Source: Leptospirillum sp. (GTDB lineage: Bacteria; Nitrospirota; Leptospirillia; Leptospirillales; Leptospirillaceae). Taken from it: a stretch of 64,000 bases of DNA. Shown piece after piece: positions 33,045-42,833 of the stretch. How positions within the stretch are numbered: position 1 is the stretch's first letter; every line of letters starts with the position of its first letter. A program made the translations under genes and the position numbers. The DNA lies in NCBI GenBank assembly GCA_027315205.1, contig DAHUYM010000006.1:1-64000 (forward strand). The letters run 5' to 3'. Under the pieces are notes generated by a model. The model saw only the letters and a list, made by a program, of their open reading frames with translations. It had not been told where the DNA came from and did not search any database.

Positions 33045-34967
33045 TCACTTAATGAGCAGGTAAAGGCTCACCATGCCGAACAGGCCCAACGCCATTACCA
33101 AAGCATAGTTCTGGATCTGTCCCGTCTGGATCCTACGCATCGCCGCACCACCGAACCGGCAGAAGGAAGCGACTCCGTTAACGGCCGTGTCGATCACTCC
33201 CTTGTCGACTTCTACCCAGAGGAGACGGGAGAGAAAAATCGTTGGCCTGACAAAGACAAGATCGTAGAGTTCATCAAAATACCATTTGTTTTGGGAAAAC
33301 CTGAAGAGGGGCTGAAACATCCGGGCCAGGATCTGCGGGAGTTCCGAAGGTCTCCCGTACATGACGAAGGCGATGAGAATTCCGACGACGCCTGCCATGA
33401 CCGATATCGTCTTGAGGGCGGACTCCGAAAGTTCGGGCTTGCCCACGGCGTGAGGTATGGTCATGTCCTGTGCCAGATAGCCGATGATGTCGTACCGTTC
33501 TCCCAGCCAACCCGCTACGACCGCTAAGGCGGCGAGGCACAGAAGAGGAATCGTGATCACAACAGGGCTTTCATGCGGCGCATGTCCATGATGCCCGTCA
33601 TGCGAAAACCGTTCCTTGCCGGAAAACACCATGAAGATAAGGCGAAAAGAATAAAAGGCCGTCATCAAGGCGGTCGCAACGCCAATGACCCAGAACACAT
33701 GACCGATCATGCCGTCCTGAAAAGCCATGGAAAGGATCAGGTCCTTGGAATAGAAACCCGCAAAGGGAGGAATTCCTGACAAGGCCAGGGACCCGATCAG
33801 CATGGTTGGGAAAGTGATTTTCATTATCTTTCCGAGCCCGCCCATCCGGAAAACGTCCTGCTCACCTGCCAATGCATGAATGACCGAACCTGCAGCCAGA
33901 AAAAGGAGCCCTTTGAAGAATCCATGGGTCAAAAGGTGAAAGATTCCCGCTCCGTAGGCCCCGATCCCGCAAGCCATGACCATATAACCCAACTGGCTCA
34001 TCGTCGAATAGGCAACGATTTTTTTGATATCCCGTTGTGTAAGGGCAATCGTCGCGGCGACAAACGCGGTGAGGGCACCGGTCCACGCTACCACGGAAAG
34101 TGCCGTCGGTGATGCATTGTAAATGGGCGAGAGCCGGGCAATCATGAAAATACCTGCAGTCACCATTGTGGCCGCATGGATCAGGGCTGAAATCGGGGTG
34201 GGACCTTCCATCGCGTCCGGCAGCCAGGGGTGAAGAGGTATCTGGGCCGATTTTCCAACAGCTCCCACGAACAGGAGAAGGGCGATAACGGTGATCACGG
34301 ACGACGCGTGAAGTCCGTTGAAGGCCCCGAGAACACGTATCGTATCATGGAGGTGCTGCGGCAATTTTGCGAAGATCTCCGAGTAGGTCAATGTCCCGAA
34401 CGTGGTATACGTAAGCAAGATCCCCAGGAGAAATCCGAAGTCCCCGACCCGGTTCATGATAAAGGCCTTGTTCGCCGCAACCCACGAGGGCTTTCGTTCA
34501 TACCAGTGGGCGATCAGGACATAAGAGCAGAAACCGACGGCTTCCCAGAAGATGAACAGCTCAAGGAGGTTGTCGGACATCAGAAGCATGATCATGGAAA
34601 AGGTGAACAGCGAGATATACGCGAAAAATCGGTCGTATCCCGAGTCATCCTTCATGTATCCCACCGTATAGAGATGGGTAAGGGCGGAGACGGCCGTCAC
34701 CATGACGAGCATGATCGCCGTCAGGTGGTCGATCAAGATCGAAATCGAGACATCGAAATGACCCGAGTGAATCCAGTCGTACAGGACAAAATGGAGTGAC
34801 GGACCGTTCAGTGTGTCGAAAAAGGCCTTGAGGGACAGAAAGAACGAGGCAAAAATGAGGGGCACGGCGATCCAGTGCCCCTTACCTCGAAAATAGGGCC
34901 AGAACATACCCACAACCAGGAAACCGACAAAAGGCAGTACCGGGATCAGGAGATAAGGCAACATCAA
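33045..34967 (-). CDS. nuoL: Complex I subunit NuoL
   Basis: NuoL is the distal antiporter-like subunit, carrying the long lateral helix along the membrane arm. The 640-residue protein has FIFWEAVGFCSYVLIAHW with the conserved Glu, NKAFIMNRVGDFGF, IPLHPWLPDAMEGPTPISALIHAATMV (its Lys is replaced in this segment, as usual) and KKIVAYSTMSQLGYM. The C-terminal region with the amphipathic helix is present. It sits 15 bases after nuoK. Confidence 0.97.
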   Translation of the reverse strand: MMLPYLLIPVLPFVGFLVVGMFWPYFRGKGHWIAVPLIFASFFLSLKAFFDTLNGPSLHFVLYDWIHSGHFDVSISILIDHLTAIMLVMVTAVSALTHLYTVGYMKDDSGYDRFFAYISLFTFSMIMLLMSDNLLELFIFWEAVGFCSYVLIAHWYERKPSWVAANKAFIMNRVGDFGFLLGILLTYTTFGTLTYSEIFAKLPQHLHDTIRVLGAFNGLHASSVITVIALLLFVGAVGKSAQIPLHPWLPDAMEGPTPISALIHAATMVTAGIFMIARLSPIYNASPTALSVVAWTGALTAFVAATIALTQRDIKKIVAYSTMSQLGYMVMACGIGAYGAGIFHLLTHGFFKGLLFLAAGSVIHALAGEQDVFRMGGLGKIMKITFPTMLIGSLALSGIPPFAGFYSKDLILSMAFQDGMIGHVFWVIGVATALMTAFYSFRLIFMVFSGKERFSHDGHHGHAPHESPVVITIPLLCLAALAVVAGWLGERYDIIGYLAQDMTIPHAVGKPELSESALKTISVMAGVVGILIAFVMYGRPSELPQILARMFQPLFRFSQNKWYFDELYDLVFVRPTIFLSRLLWVEVDKGVIDTAVNGVASFCRFGGAAMRRIQTGQIQNYALVMALGLFGMVSLYLLIK

Positions 34968-34982
34968 GGTTCCCCTTCGAAA

Positions 34983-35285
34983 CTACAGTTTGAGGATATT
35001 GAACTCGTCGATATTGATGGTCTCTTTGAGCCGGAACAGTGCAATGATGATTCCGAGTCCGATAGCCACTTCCGCTGCCGCGACCGTGATCACAAAAAAG
35101 ACGAAGATCTGGGCATCGATGACATGTTGGTACTTGCTAAACGCCACAAAATTGATATTCACCGCATTCAACATGATTTCGATGCAAAGGAGCACGATGA
35201 CAATATTCCTTCGGATCAGGACCCCGACGAGCCCGATCAGGAACAGCAGGGAACTCAAAGCGACATACCACGACAAGGGCACCAT
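34983..35285 (-). CDS. nuoK: Complex I subunit NuoK
   Basis: This small membrane subunit sits near the quinone module. It has 100 residues and three membrane helices, with the two conserved buried glutamates in [14 protein letters not shown] and [11 protein letters not shown]. The length is typical. A gap of about 70 bases separates it from nuoJ; no promoter is obvious there. Confidence 0.96.
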   Translation of the reverse strand: MVPLSWYVALSSLLFLIGLVGVLIRRNIVIVLLCIEIMLNAVNINFVAFSKYQHVIDAQIFVFFVITVAAAEVAIGLGIIIALFRLKETINIDEFNILKL

Positions 35286-35356
35286 TTGGGCCGTCTCCTT
35301 GTTAACTCAGCGAGATTCTGCTTTCCCGCGTAATGGAAAACCATGCCTGGGCAAGA

Positions 35357-35866
35357 TCAGCGGAATTTCAACTTTCCTTTAGCAAGAACGATGGCTCCGA
35401 CCAGTGCGATCAATAGTACCAGCGAAGCGATTTCGAAGGGGAAGAGATACTGCGTATAGAGAACCATGCCAATGGTTTCGGTGTTTCCAAGAGTCTCAAC
35501 CCCGGGATGGGGTATGGGGGGAAGTTCGGGATAAAAACGTGTTCTGAGGATAAGCAAGGAAATTTCGACGACCGCGAGAATTCCGACCCCCACGACAATG
35601 GGAGTCTGTCTCTGGATAAAGCGACCTCTGCTCTCGACGTTCAGGAGCATGACGACAAAGAGGTAGAGGACAAGGATGGCTCCTGCATAAACCAATAACT
35701 GGACCCCCGCAAGGAATTCGGCTTCCAGGATGACATAGAGCCCGGCAATATGCATGAACATTGCAAGAAGGGACATGGCCGAATAAATCGGATTCCGGAA
35801 ATAGAGGACGAATAGGGCCGAAATGAGAATGGCGCTACCGAAATAGGAAAACATTGCCAATTGCAT
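35357..35866 (-). CDS. nuoJ: Complex I subunit NuoJ
   Basis: The 169-residue membrane subunit has five helices. The family segment GVQLLVYAGAILVLYLFVVMLLN, containing the pi-bulge helix TM3, is clear. It lies 8 bases after nuoI. Confidence 0.95.
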   Translation of the reverse strand: MQLAMFSYFGSAILISALFVLYFRNPIYSAMSLLAMFMHIAGLYVILEAEFLAGVQLLVYAGAILVLYLFVVMLLNVESRGRFIQRQTPIVVGVGILAVVEISLLILRTRFYPELPPIPHPGVETLGNTETIGMVLYTQYLFPFEIASLVLLIALVGAIVLAKGKLKFR

Positions 35867-35874
35867 AAGGCGAA

Positions 35875-36435
35875 TTATCCTCCGGCGTTAATGGTTGGGA
35901 TCGGCGGAAAATGGTAGCGGCCTTCTTCTTTTCCCGAATCCTCCGCACCCCACATGTTCCTCACTTTCAGGTACGCAATGGACTCAGATTCACACTTGTC
36001 CCCGAGCGCCAGCAATTGGTCCTTGGAATAGATCAAGCCTTCCCGCGTAAAGGAGGAATGAGCGAACTCCTTCGTCATTGCCAAGGCATTGACAGGGCAC
36101 GCCACAATGCAAAATCCGCAGAAGATGCAACGGGTGAAATCGAGCGTATATTCCTTGGCATAGCGGCGTTCAGGGAATTCGGGGTGGATGTCTCCCACGA
36201 CACGAATGGCCTTGGCGGGACAAATGGCTTCGCACAGATCGCAACCGACACATCGTTCCTGTTCGTTTTCATAGCGTCTGTGAACAATAAACCCGCGATA
36301 CCCGTCGGCCAGTGTCAGCTTCTCATGCGGATACTGAACGGTAATTTTTTTCTTGAACATATGCTTGAGGGTCAATTTCAGACCCTGGGCAATCTCCGTG
36401 AACAATATGTTGTTCAGCAAAGTTTTCAGCGTCAT
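35875..36435 (-). CDS. nuoI: Complex I subunit NuoI
   Basis: This peripheral-arm subunit carries two 4Fe-4S clusters that pass electrons toward quinone. The two ferredoxin motifs are CVGCDLCEAICP and CIFCGFCIVACP. The chosen start MTLKTLLNNILF (ATG 36435, with AAAGGGAG upstream) gives 186 residues and the usual amphipathic N-terminal helix. A longer in-frame extension upstream overlaps nuoH and has no family match. Confidence 0.95.
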   Translation of the reverse strand: MTLKTLLNNILFTEIAQGLKLTLKHMFKKKITVQYPHEKLTLADGYRGFIVHRRYENEQERCVGCDLCEAICPAKAIRVVGDIHPEFPERRYAKEYTLDFTRCIFCGFCIVACPVNALAMTKEFAHSSFTREGLIYSKDQLLALGDKCESESIAYLKVRNMWGAEDSGKEEGRYHFPPIPTINAGG

Positions 36436-36464
36436 GGAGTCTCCCTTTGCCGTAGCCTGGCTAA

Positions 36465-37478
36465 CTAACGACGAACCATATAGATGACAAGCGCCGTTAC
36501 AATGACATTTGCGAACGAAAGCGGAAGCATGACTTTCCAACCGAATTTCATGAGCTGATCGTATCGGAGTCGAGGAAGCGTGGCCCGGATCCAAAAAAAG
36601 AAGAACAGGAAGAAGTAGACCTTCAACATGAACCAGATAAAGGGCGGTACAAAACCAAGGGACGGAAGCGGCGGGTTCCATCCACCCAAGAACAGGATCG
36701 TCGCTATCGAAGAAACGATGATCATGTTCATGTATTCAGCGAGGTAATACAAGGAAAACCGCATCCCGGAATATTCGGTAAAAAATCCTGCCACAAGTTC
36801 CGATTCCGCTTCGGGAAGGTCGAACGGGGTCCGGTTGGTTTCCGCGATTCCCGAAATCAGATAAAGAACAAAGGCGACGATCTGGGGAAAGATATACCAG
36901 TGCCAGAACCCGCCGGATTGAGCCGCCTCTATCTTCACGAGTGACAGGGAACCCGCAAGGAGGAGGACTCCGATGATCGCCATACCCGCGTTCAGTTCGT
37001 AGCTGATCACCTGGGCAGCGGACCTGAGCGCCCCCAGGAGGGAGTACTTGCTGTTCGACGCCCATCCGCCCAATAAGATTCCGTAGGCACCCACCGAAGA
37101 CAGTGCCAGAACATAAAGGATACCGATATTGATATCCGTTATATAGGGGTGGGTCGTGATCCCCATGAAATGGAACGAGTTTTTGCCGAAAGGGATGACT
37201 GCGAAGGAAATGAGGGCCGGAACCAGTGAAATCACCGGGGCTATCCGGAAAATCGCCTTATTCGCCTCCGACGGGATGATGTCTTCCTTCGAGATCAGCT
37301 TGATTCCGTCCGCAAGAGGCTGTAGTAATCCCCATGGTCCCACTTCCATCGGTCCGAGACGATCCTGCATGAAGCCCAAAACCTTCCGTTCAAGGTACGT
37401 CAGGTAAGCCACCGTGGTCAGAACCACGAACAAAAGACCTGCTATGACGATCAAGACACCGATAAGATCATTCAGCAC
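36465..37478 (-). CDS. nuoH: Complex I subunit NuoH
   Basis: NuoH is the membrane subunit that forms the quinone chamber with NuoB and NuoD. The 337-residue protein has about eight helices. Conserved motifs include [32 protein letters not shown] (split here between the first helix and loop), the loop [23 protein letters not shown], and the C-terminal [13 protein letters not shown]. The conserved acidic residues of the E-channel are present. Confidence 0.96.
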   Translation of the reverse strand: MLNDLIGVLIVIAGLLFVVLTTVAYLTYLERKVLGFMQDRLGPMEVGPWGLLQPLADGIKLISKEDIIPSEANKAIFRIAPVISLVPALISFAVIPFGKNSFHFMGITTHPYITDINIGILYVLALSSVGAYGILLGGWASNSKYSLLGALRSAAQVISYELNAGMAIIGVLLLAGSLSLVKIEAAQSGGFWHWYIFPQIVAFVLYLISGIAETNRTPFDLPEAESELVAGFFTEYSGMRFSLYYLAEYMNMIIVSSIATILFLGGWNPPLPSLGFVPPFIWFMLKVYFFLFFFFWIRATLPRLRYDQLMKFGWKVMLPLSFANVIVTALVIYMVRR

Positions 37479-37556
37479 GAAATCGGATCCTTTCTTCTGA
37501 CCCCGAACAGCAAGGTTTTCCTTCGGTTGCCGGTCAAATCGGTTTTTCTTCCTTAA

Positions 37557-40199
37557 CTAAGCTGGATTCTGCGTTTCCAGGAAAACGCGAACGCGATGTT
37601 GTACGGGAACACCTGTTTCCCGATCGAATGCCAGGTCCGGCGGAAAGAGACCCAAGACCACTTCGTTCGCAAAATGGGATGGGAAAAGGACTTCAAATTC
37701 GGCAACAGAAGAAGACGGCTCCGCAATCATGGAGCAGGATCCGAATGAGCTACGAACCGTGACCCTCTCGCCTTTCTTGATCTTTCTCTTCCGGGCGACC
37801 TGACGGTTAATGCGGATTTTTCCTTCGGACTGGATCTCCATAAGGTTCGGGTCCATCAGTGTCATTTTGCCGGAATGGAAGAGAGACTTCGTGAGCGCCA
37901 AGATGAAATCACCTTCACCAAGAATGGGATGAACCTCTCCATTTGCCGAAACGGTACCGCTCTGCCATTGGGCATATTTTACCGAGACGCTTTCTCGATC
38001 GGCCTTGTGAGGAGGGGTTTTGGACATTACCGGTACAGTGATTTCGCCGGTAGGACCCTGATAATGGGCTCCATTTCGGCTCGAAGGGACCAGATCCGGG
38101 AGGAACCGAAGAATCTCGGCGGTGATGGATTCAAGGGACTCAAACCCCAACGATTCCCCCATCCCATGTGCGATTTTGGAAAGAATTTCCCAATCGGGGA
38201 GACTTTCTCCCCAATGTGCCATCGTCGCCTTGATCGGTTGGACAAAACCTTCCGCACTGACGAAATGTCCTCCGCGTTCGAACGAGCTGGAGACGGGAAG
38301 TACAAAATGCGCCATATCTGAGAGTTCGTTCTGGAAAAGATCGAGGACAACGAGAAGATCAAGTTTGGCAAGGGTTTCCCTGACTTTCGAACCGGACGGG
38401 AAATGGGAAAGCGGATTTTCGCCAAGTGAAATCAACGCATTGATCTGTCCCGCTTCGATTCCTTTCAAGATGTCCCCGAGGGACCCGCCGTTTCCGTATG
38501 AAAGTCGTCTGCCCCAGGCGGATTCCCATCGTGATTTCGAAGAGGGATCCGTCGCATTAATGAGTCCGGGAAGCCATTCATGCGTCCCGCCCATCATGAG
38601 CACACCGAGATCGTTGGCATTTTCCGGAAGAAGGAAAAGACCGGAACCGACCTTCCCGGCCCAGCCCAAGGAACCGATCAACCGAACTATGGAATTCATG
38701 ATGGAAGACCCGTTCTCGTTTCGATACGCCTTCCGCCCGGTCACGATGATACCCGTCTCAGTCGACGTCAGGTCGTTCACCAAACGCTGGTAAGCCCCGG
38801 GATCGACATTCCAGTTTTTGAACAGCTCTTCCTTCCGGGCGGTCCAGTCCGGAGACAATGCCCCATTCCGGGCGATTTCTTCGTTCAGGACCGAGACAAA
38901 CAGTTTTTCTCCGCCGGGAAGAAGCCGGATATGGTCCTTGGCCCGGGTCGAGAGAGTGATCGCTTCCGAATCCACGACATAAAGCTTCGCCCGCTCTTTC
39001 CGCGCAGCACGCTTCAGGAAAAGTCCGGAGATGTTCGATTCCGCCACGGGATCCGTACCGATCACCAGGATGACCTTCGCCTTCAGGATATCCTCATGAT
39101 CCACGAGCGGTCGCAAGGTACCCGTTGCGGATACCAGGGGAAGCGCTGCATTCATAAATCCGAACCTCGCCCCAGAATCGATCATGTTTGAACGCAGGAC
39201 TTTCCTGAAAAAAGACTGAAAGACATATGCGTCTTCCATCGGGACTCGGGTGGAGATCAGTCCGGCAACGCGGTCAGTCCCCTTCTTGCGGATGAGATCG
39301 AGGCGGGCGGTAATTTCCGGAAGCACATCTTCCCATGTCGCAGGAACCAGACGATGGAGAGATCGCATGTAGGGGGTATCGAACCGCTCCGGAATCTGGA
39401 CATGATTAAAACCAAACCTCCCGACAGCGCAGATGGAACCTTCATTAGGCCCAACGCCTTCACGGGACGTCACCCGAACGATGGCCTCGTTTTCAGTTTC
39501 GACAAAGATCTGGCAACCTGACGCACAGTACGCACACGTCGTCTGTTGTTTCTCGAGTTGCCAGGGACGGTATTTGTAACGGGTAAACTGATCGGTGATC
39601 GCTCCCGTGGGACAGACTTCATAGCAATCCCCGCAAAACTCGCAATCGAGCTTTTTCCCGAGAGGCGGTCCAATGATCGTATCGAAACCGCGATTGATAA
39701 AACCAATGGCGTGAACATCCTGGATTTCGTCGCAGATCCGGACGCACTTTCCGCAAAGGATGCACCGGTTCGCATTGAAAACGAGAACATCGCTCTTGAT
39801 GTCTTCCGGCTCGTCATTTCGGTGGGATTCGAACCGGGTTTCTGTCGCGCCATATGCGAACGACATGTTCTGAAGGGGGCATTCGCCCCCGCAATCGCAT
39901 ACAGGACAGTCGAGGGGATGATGCAGGAGAAGAAGCTCCAGATTGGTTTTCCTTGCATCGTGAATCTTCGGCGACTCCGTCAAAACACGCATCCCGTCAG
40001 CCACCGGTGTAACGCATGACATCACGACCCTTTTCGAATCTTCCAGCTCGACCGCACAGATCCGGCAGGATCCGGCAGGGTCCATACGCGGGTGGTAGCA
40101 GAACGTGGGAATGACGATTCCCAGTTTTTCCGCGGCTTTCAAAACCGTCATCGAAGAATCGACTTCCACCTCGATGCCGTTAATTGTAACTTTCGCCAT
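37557..40199 (-). CDS. nuoG: Complex I subunit NuoG
   Basis: NuoG is the large iron-sulfur subunit of the NADH-dehydrogenase module. The 880 residues include an N-terminal 2Fe-2S ferredoxin domain (CYHPRMDPAGSCRICAVE and later CVTP). A His/Cys cluster motif follows (HHPLDCPVCDCGGECPLQ), then two 4Fe-4S motifs (CILCGKCVRICDE and CEFCGDCYEVCPTGA). A further C-x2-C-x3-C motif (CAYCASGC) begins the molybdopterin-oxidoreductase-like domain, which has no molybdenum role in complex I. The start follows AAGGAG. Confidence 0.95.
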   Translation of the reverse strand: MAKVTINGIEVEVDSSMTVLKAAEKLGIVIPTFCYHPRMDPAGSCRICAVELEDSKRVVMSCVTPVADGMRVLTESPKIHDARKTNLELLLLHHPLDCPVCDCGGECPLQNMSFAYGATETRFESHRNDEPEDIKSDVLVFNANRCILCGKCVRICDEIQDVHAIGFINRGFDTIIGPPLGKKLDCEFCGDCYEVCPTGAITDQFTRYKYRPWQLEKQQTTCAYCASGCQIFVETENEAIVRVTSREGVGPNEGSICAVGRFGFNHVQIPERFDTPYMRSLHRLVPATWEDVLPEITARLDLIRKKGTDRVAGLISTRVPMEDAYVFQSFFRKVLRSNMIDSGARFGFMNAALPLVSATGTLRPLVDHEDILKAKVILVIGTDPVAESNISGLFLKRAARKERAKLYVVDSEAITLSTRAKDHIRLLPGGEKLFVSVLNEEIARNGALSPDWTARKEELFKNWNVDPGAYQRLVNDLTSTETGIIVTGRKAYRNENGSSIMNSIVRLIGSLGWAGKVGSGLFLLPENANDLGVLMMGGTHEWLPGLINATDPSSKSRWESAWGRRLSYGNGGSLGDILKGIEAGQINALISLGENPLSHFPSGSKVRETLAKLDLLVVLDLFQNELSDMAHFVLPVSSSFERGGHFVSAEGFVQPIKATMAHWGESLPDWEILSKIAHGMGESLGFESLESITAEILRFLPDLVPSSRNGAHYQGPTGEITVPVMSKTPPHKADRESVSVKYAQWQSGTVSANGEVHPILGEGDFILALTKSLFHSGKMTLMDPNLMEIQSEGKIRINRQVARKRKIKKGERVTVRSSFGSCSMIAEPSSSVAEFEVLFPSHFANEVVLGLFPPDLAFDRETGVPVQHRVRVFLETQNPA

Positions 40200-40220
40200 C
40201 CCCCAGCTCTCCTTGATGGA

Positions 40221-42074
40221 TCAGATGATCGCCCGGAATTTGCACGCATCGACGCAGGCCTTGCAACGAATGCACGTCGTGAGATCGATATGCGCAACCT
40301 CACCCTTCTCCCACGTCACCGAACCGGTGGGACACACCGGCTCGCAAAGGCCGCAGGTCGTGCAATCCTCCTCGATCACCACATATTTGATCAGTTCGTT
40401 ACAAACAGTACCGGGACAGCGCTTGTCTCGAATATGGGCTTCGTACTCTTCGCGGAAATAGCGGATGGTCGACAGAACGGGATTCGGAGCCGCTCCACCC
40501 AAACCGCACAGGGAGTTCGACTTCACGTACATCGACAGGCGAACCAATTCATCCAGATCGCCCTCCTGGCCCTTCCCTTCGGTGATCCGGGTGAGGATGT
40601 CCAGCATGATCTTTGAACCTACCCGACAGGGAGTGCATTCCCCACAAGACTCATCCTGGGTGAATTTCAGGAAGAACTTTGCGGTATCCACAATGCAGGC
40701 CGACTCGTCCATGATGACGATCCCACCGGATCCCATGATCGCTCCCGCCGCAACCACGTTTTCAAAATCCACCGGCGTATCGAGACCGTCAACCGGGATA
40801 CACCCTCCAGACGGACCACCAAGTTGCGCGGCCTTGAAGGGGATCTTCTTCTCGACCATTCCACCGCCGATACTGAAGATGATTTCCCGAAGCGGAGTAC
40901 CCGCAGGAACCTCGATCAGGCCGGAGTTCTTGACGGATCCCGTCAGGGCGAACGTTTTCGTACCCTTTGTCTTTTCGCTGCCGTACGAGGCGTACCACTC
41001 GCCTCCTCCCAATATGATGTGGCCGATATTGGCCAGCGTCTCGACGTTGTTGATGACACTGGGCTTTCCCCATACACCTTTCTGGGCCGGGAAAGGAGGC
41101 TTTGGCCAAGGCATGCCGCGTTCGCCCATAATCGACGCAAGCAGGGCCGTCTCCTCTCCGCACACATAAGCACCGGCACCTTCTTTGATTTCAATGTCGA
41201 AGGACATCCCGGTGCCAAGAATGTTTTCTCCGAGAAAATTCCGCGCTTTGGCGTCGCTGATCGCCTTCCTGAGGTGCTTGATCGCGAGAGGATATTCCGC
41301 ACGGCAATAGAGATAGCCCTTGACAGCGTTGCCGACGGCATAGGCCGCAATAAGCATCCCTTCGATCACCGCATGGGGATCTCCTTCCAGAACGGAGCGG
41401 TCCATGAACGCACCCGGATCACCCTCGTCGGCATTACAAACCACGTACTTTTCCGTTCCGGGGGACTTACGGGTCAGGCTCCATTTCATGCCGGTGGGGA
41501 ATCCTCCGCCGCCACGGCCCCTGAGTCCAGACTTGACCACTTCCTGGACAACTTCGTCCGGGGTCATTTTCGTCATGACCTTTTCGAGTGCCTTATAGCC
41601 GTCCATCCCCATATAGTCTTCGATCGACAGGGGATCGATGATTCCGCACCTCTTCGAGACGATCTTGACCTGTCCCTTGAAGAAGGGCATCTCAGCCATC
41701 ATGATCAGACCTTCGTAAGGCACGGATCCTTCGACCGGAATCTGGCACGTCGCGTATTTTTTCGCGAATTCGTTTTTCTGAAAGTGGGAATCGAGAATCT
41801 GGGACAGCGTATTGGGTTTCACATTCCTGTAGGAGACCCTATAGCGCCCCGGTATCGTCACATCGACAAGCGGTTCGTTGTGGCACATTCCGATACAACC
41901 GGTCGGGACAATCTTCACGTCCAGATTGCGCTTGGCCACTTCCTTCCTGAGAACTTCAAGCAATGGCCTGGCTCCCGAAGCAAGCCCACAGGTGGCCATC
42001 CCGATATGTATCACAGGAAGTCCGGTCGCCATGCGAGAACTTGAGGAAACCTCTTCCATCGTTTCGGTCAGCAT
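40221..42074 (-). CDS. nuoF: Complex I NADH-binding subunit NuoF, HndC-like extended form
   Basis: NuoF binds NADH and FMN and carries one 4Fe-4S cluster. The 617-residue protein is longer than the usual 430. An N-terminal thioredoxin-fold 2Fe-2S domain (about 15-110, CGLASGA and GCIGMC) comes first. The NuoF core follows, with RGRGGGGFPTGMKW and NADEGDPGAFMDR for FMN/NADH, and ESCGECTPCRVG for the cluster. A C-terminal double 4Fe-4S ferredoxin (CTTCGLCEPVCP and CIRCKACVDAC) completes the protein. This layout is that of HndC and bifurcating dehydrogenases, so an extra electron entry or exit site is possible. Confidence 0.93.
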   Translation of the reverse strand: MLTETMEEVSSSSRMATGLPVIHIGMATCGLASGARPLLEVLRKEVAKRNLDVKIVPTGCIGMCHNEPLVDVTIPGRYRVSYRNVKPNTLSQILDSHFQKNEFAKKYATCQIPVEGSVPYEGLIMMAEMPFFKGQVKIVSKRCGIIDPLSIEDYMGMDGYKALEKVMTKMTPDEVVQEVVKSGLRGRGGGGFPTGMKWSLTRKSPGTEKYVVCNADEGDPGAFMDRSVLEGDPHAVIEGMLIAAYAVGNAVKGYLYCRAEYPLAIKHLRKAISDAKARNFLGENILGTGMSFDIEIKEGAGAYVCGEETALLASIMGERGMPWPKPPFPAQKGVWGKPSVINNVETLANIGHIILGGGEWYASYGSEKTKGTKTFALTGSVKNSGLIEVPAGTPLREIIFSIGGGMVEKKIPFKAAQLGGPSGGCIPVDGLDTPVDFENVVAAGAIMGSGGIVIMDESACIVDTAKFFLKFTQDESCGECTPCRVGSKIMLDILTRITEGKGQEGDLDELVRLSMYVKSNSLCGLGGAAPNPVLSTIRYFREEYEAHIRDKRCPGTVCNELIKYVVIEEDCTTCGLCEPVCPTGSVTWEKGEVAHIDLTTCIRCKACVDACKFRAII

Positions 42075-42165
42075 GATACACCGCCCCTTTTCCCTGCACC
42101 GCGTGCAAGGAAGTTATATAGACTCATCCGTTTACATTTTGTTGGCATTTTGTCAGCACTCAACT

Positions 42166-42681
42166 TCAGACGGTCTCTTTCTCCTGCTCCTGAGCCGCTT
42201 CTTCTACCTCGAGCTGCTTGATGAGAGAAGCCATCCTGTCCGGCGAAAGCTTCCCATAGGCCGTACCGCTCACCATCGCCATGGGCGCCAGAGCGCACGA
42301 TCCAAGACAGGCCACAGGCTCGAGAGTGAACAGCATGTCTTCGGTATTCTCTCCGGGATTGATGTGGAGCTCTTCCTTCACCTTGTCCACCAGCATTCCG
42401 GCACCACGGACATGGCACGCCGTCCCCACGCAAACCCTGAGGATGAATTTACCCCTCGGCTCCTGGTAGAACTGGGAATAGAACGTCAATACCCCGTACA
42501 TCTTGCTCTTGGGGATACCCAGAACATCTCCGACCAATTCCAGGGCCTCCGCCGGAACGAATCCGTATTTTTCCTGGATCCGCTGAAGGATCTGAACCGC
42601 AGAGCCTTCCCTTTTTTCAAAACCCTCACAGATTTCTTCAATATCATCGAGATCCACTTCAACAGGCTTCGTCTCGTTCAT
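42166..42681 (-). CDS. nuoE: Complex I subunit NuoE
   Basis: NuoE is the 2Fe-2S thioredoxin-fold partner of NuoF. Of the 171 residues, the four ligand cysteines are in CVGTACHVRG and CLGSCALAP. There is an acidic N-terminus and a short Glu-rich C-terminal tail. A gap of about 150 bases separates it from nuoD; it contains only a small CCGTC/GACGG hairpin near 42786-42800. Confidence 0.95.
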   Translation of the reverse strand: MNETKPVEVDLDDIEEICEGFEKREGSAVQILQRIQEKYGFVPAEALELVGDVLGIPKSKMYGVLTFYSQFYQEPRGKFILRVCVGTACHVRGAGMLVDKVKEELHINPGENTEDMLFTLEPVACLGSCALAPMAMVSGTAYGKLSPDRMASLIKQLEVEEAAQEQEKETV

Positions 42682-42833
42682 CGCTCAACCCCTCAACTAG
42701 CTGGCGCTATCACTCGCATATTCATGTGGACCGGAAAGCCAACCGTATCCTTTCCGCCACGATCTAGGATCTAGCAGTCATTTCCCGTCCTGAAGACGGC
42801 CTAACGGGGCCAGAGAGCACCCCAAACGGCGAC

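Noticed and set aside
36436-36681. 82-residue N-terminal extension of nuoI
   Set aside because: It overlaps nuoH and lacks similarity to the family; the internal ATG has a good ribosome site.
40824-42044. 406-codon plus-strand frame opposite nuoF
   Set aside because: NuoF on the minus strand is unambiguous; this frame has no start signal or recognisable domain.
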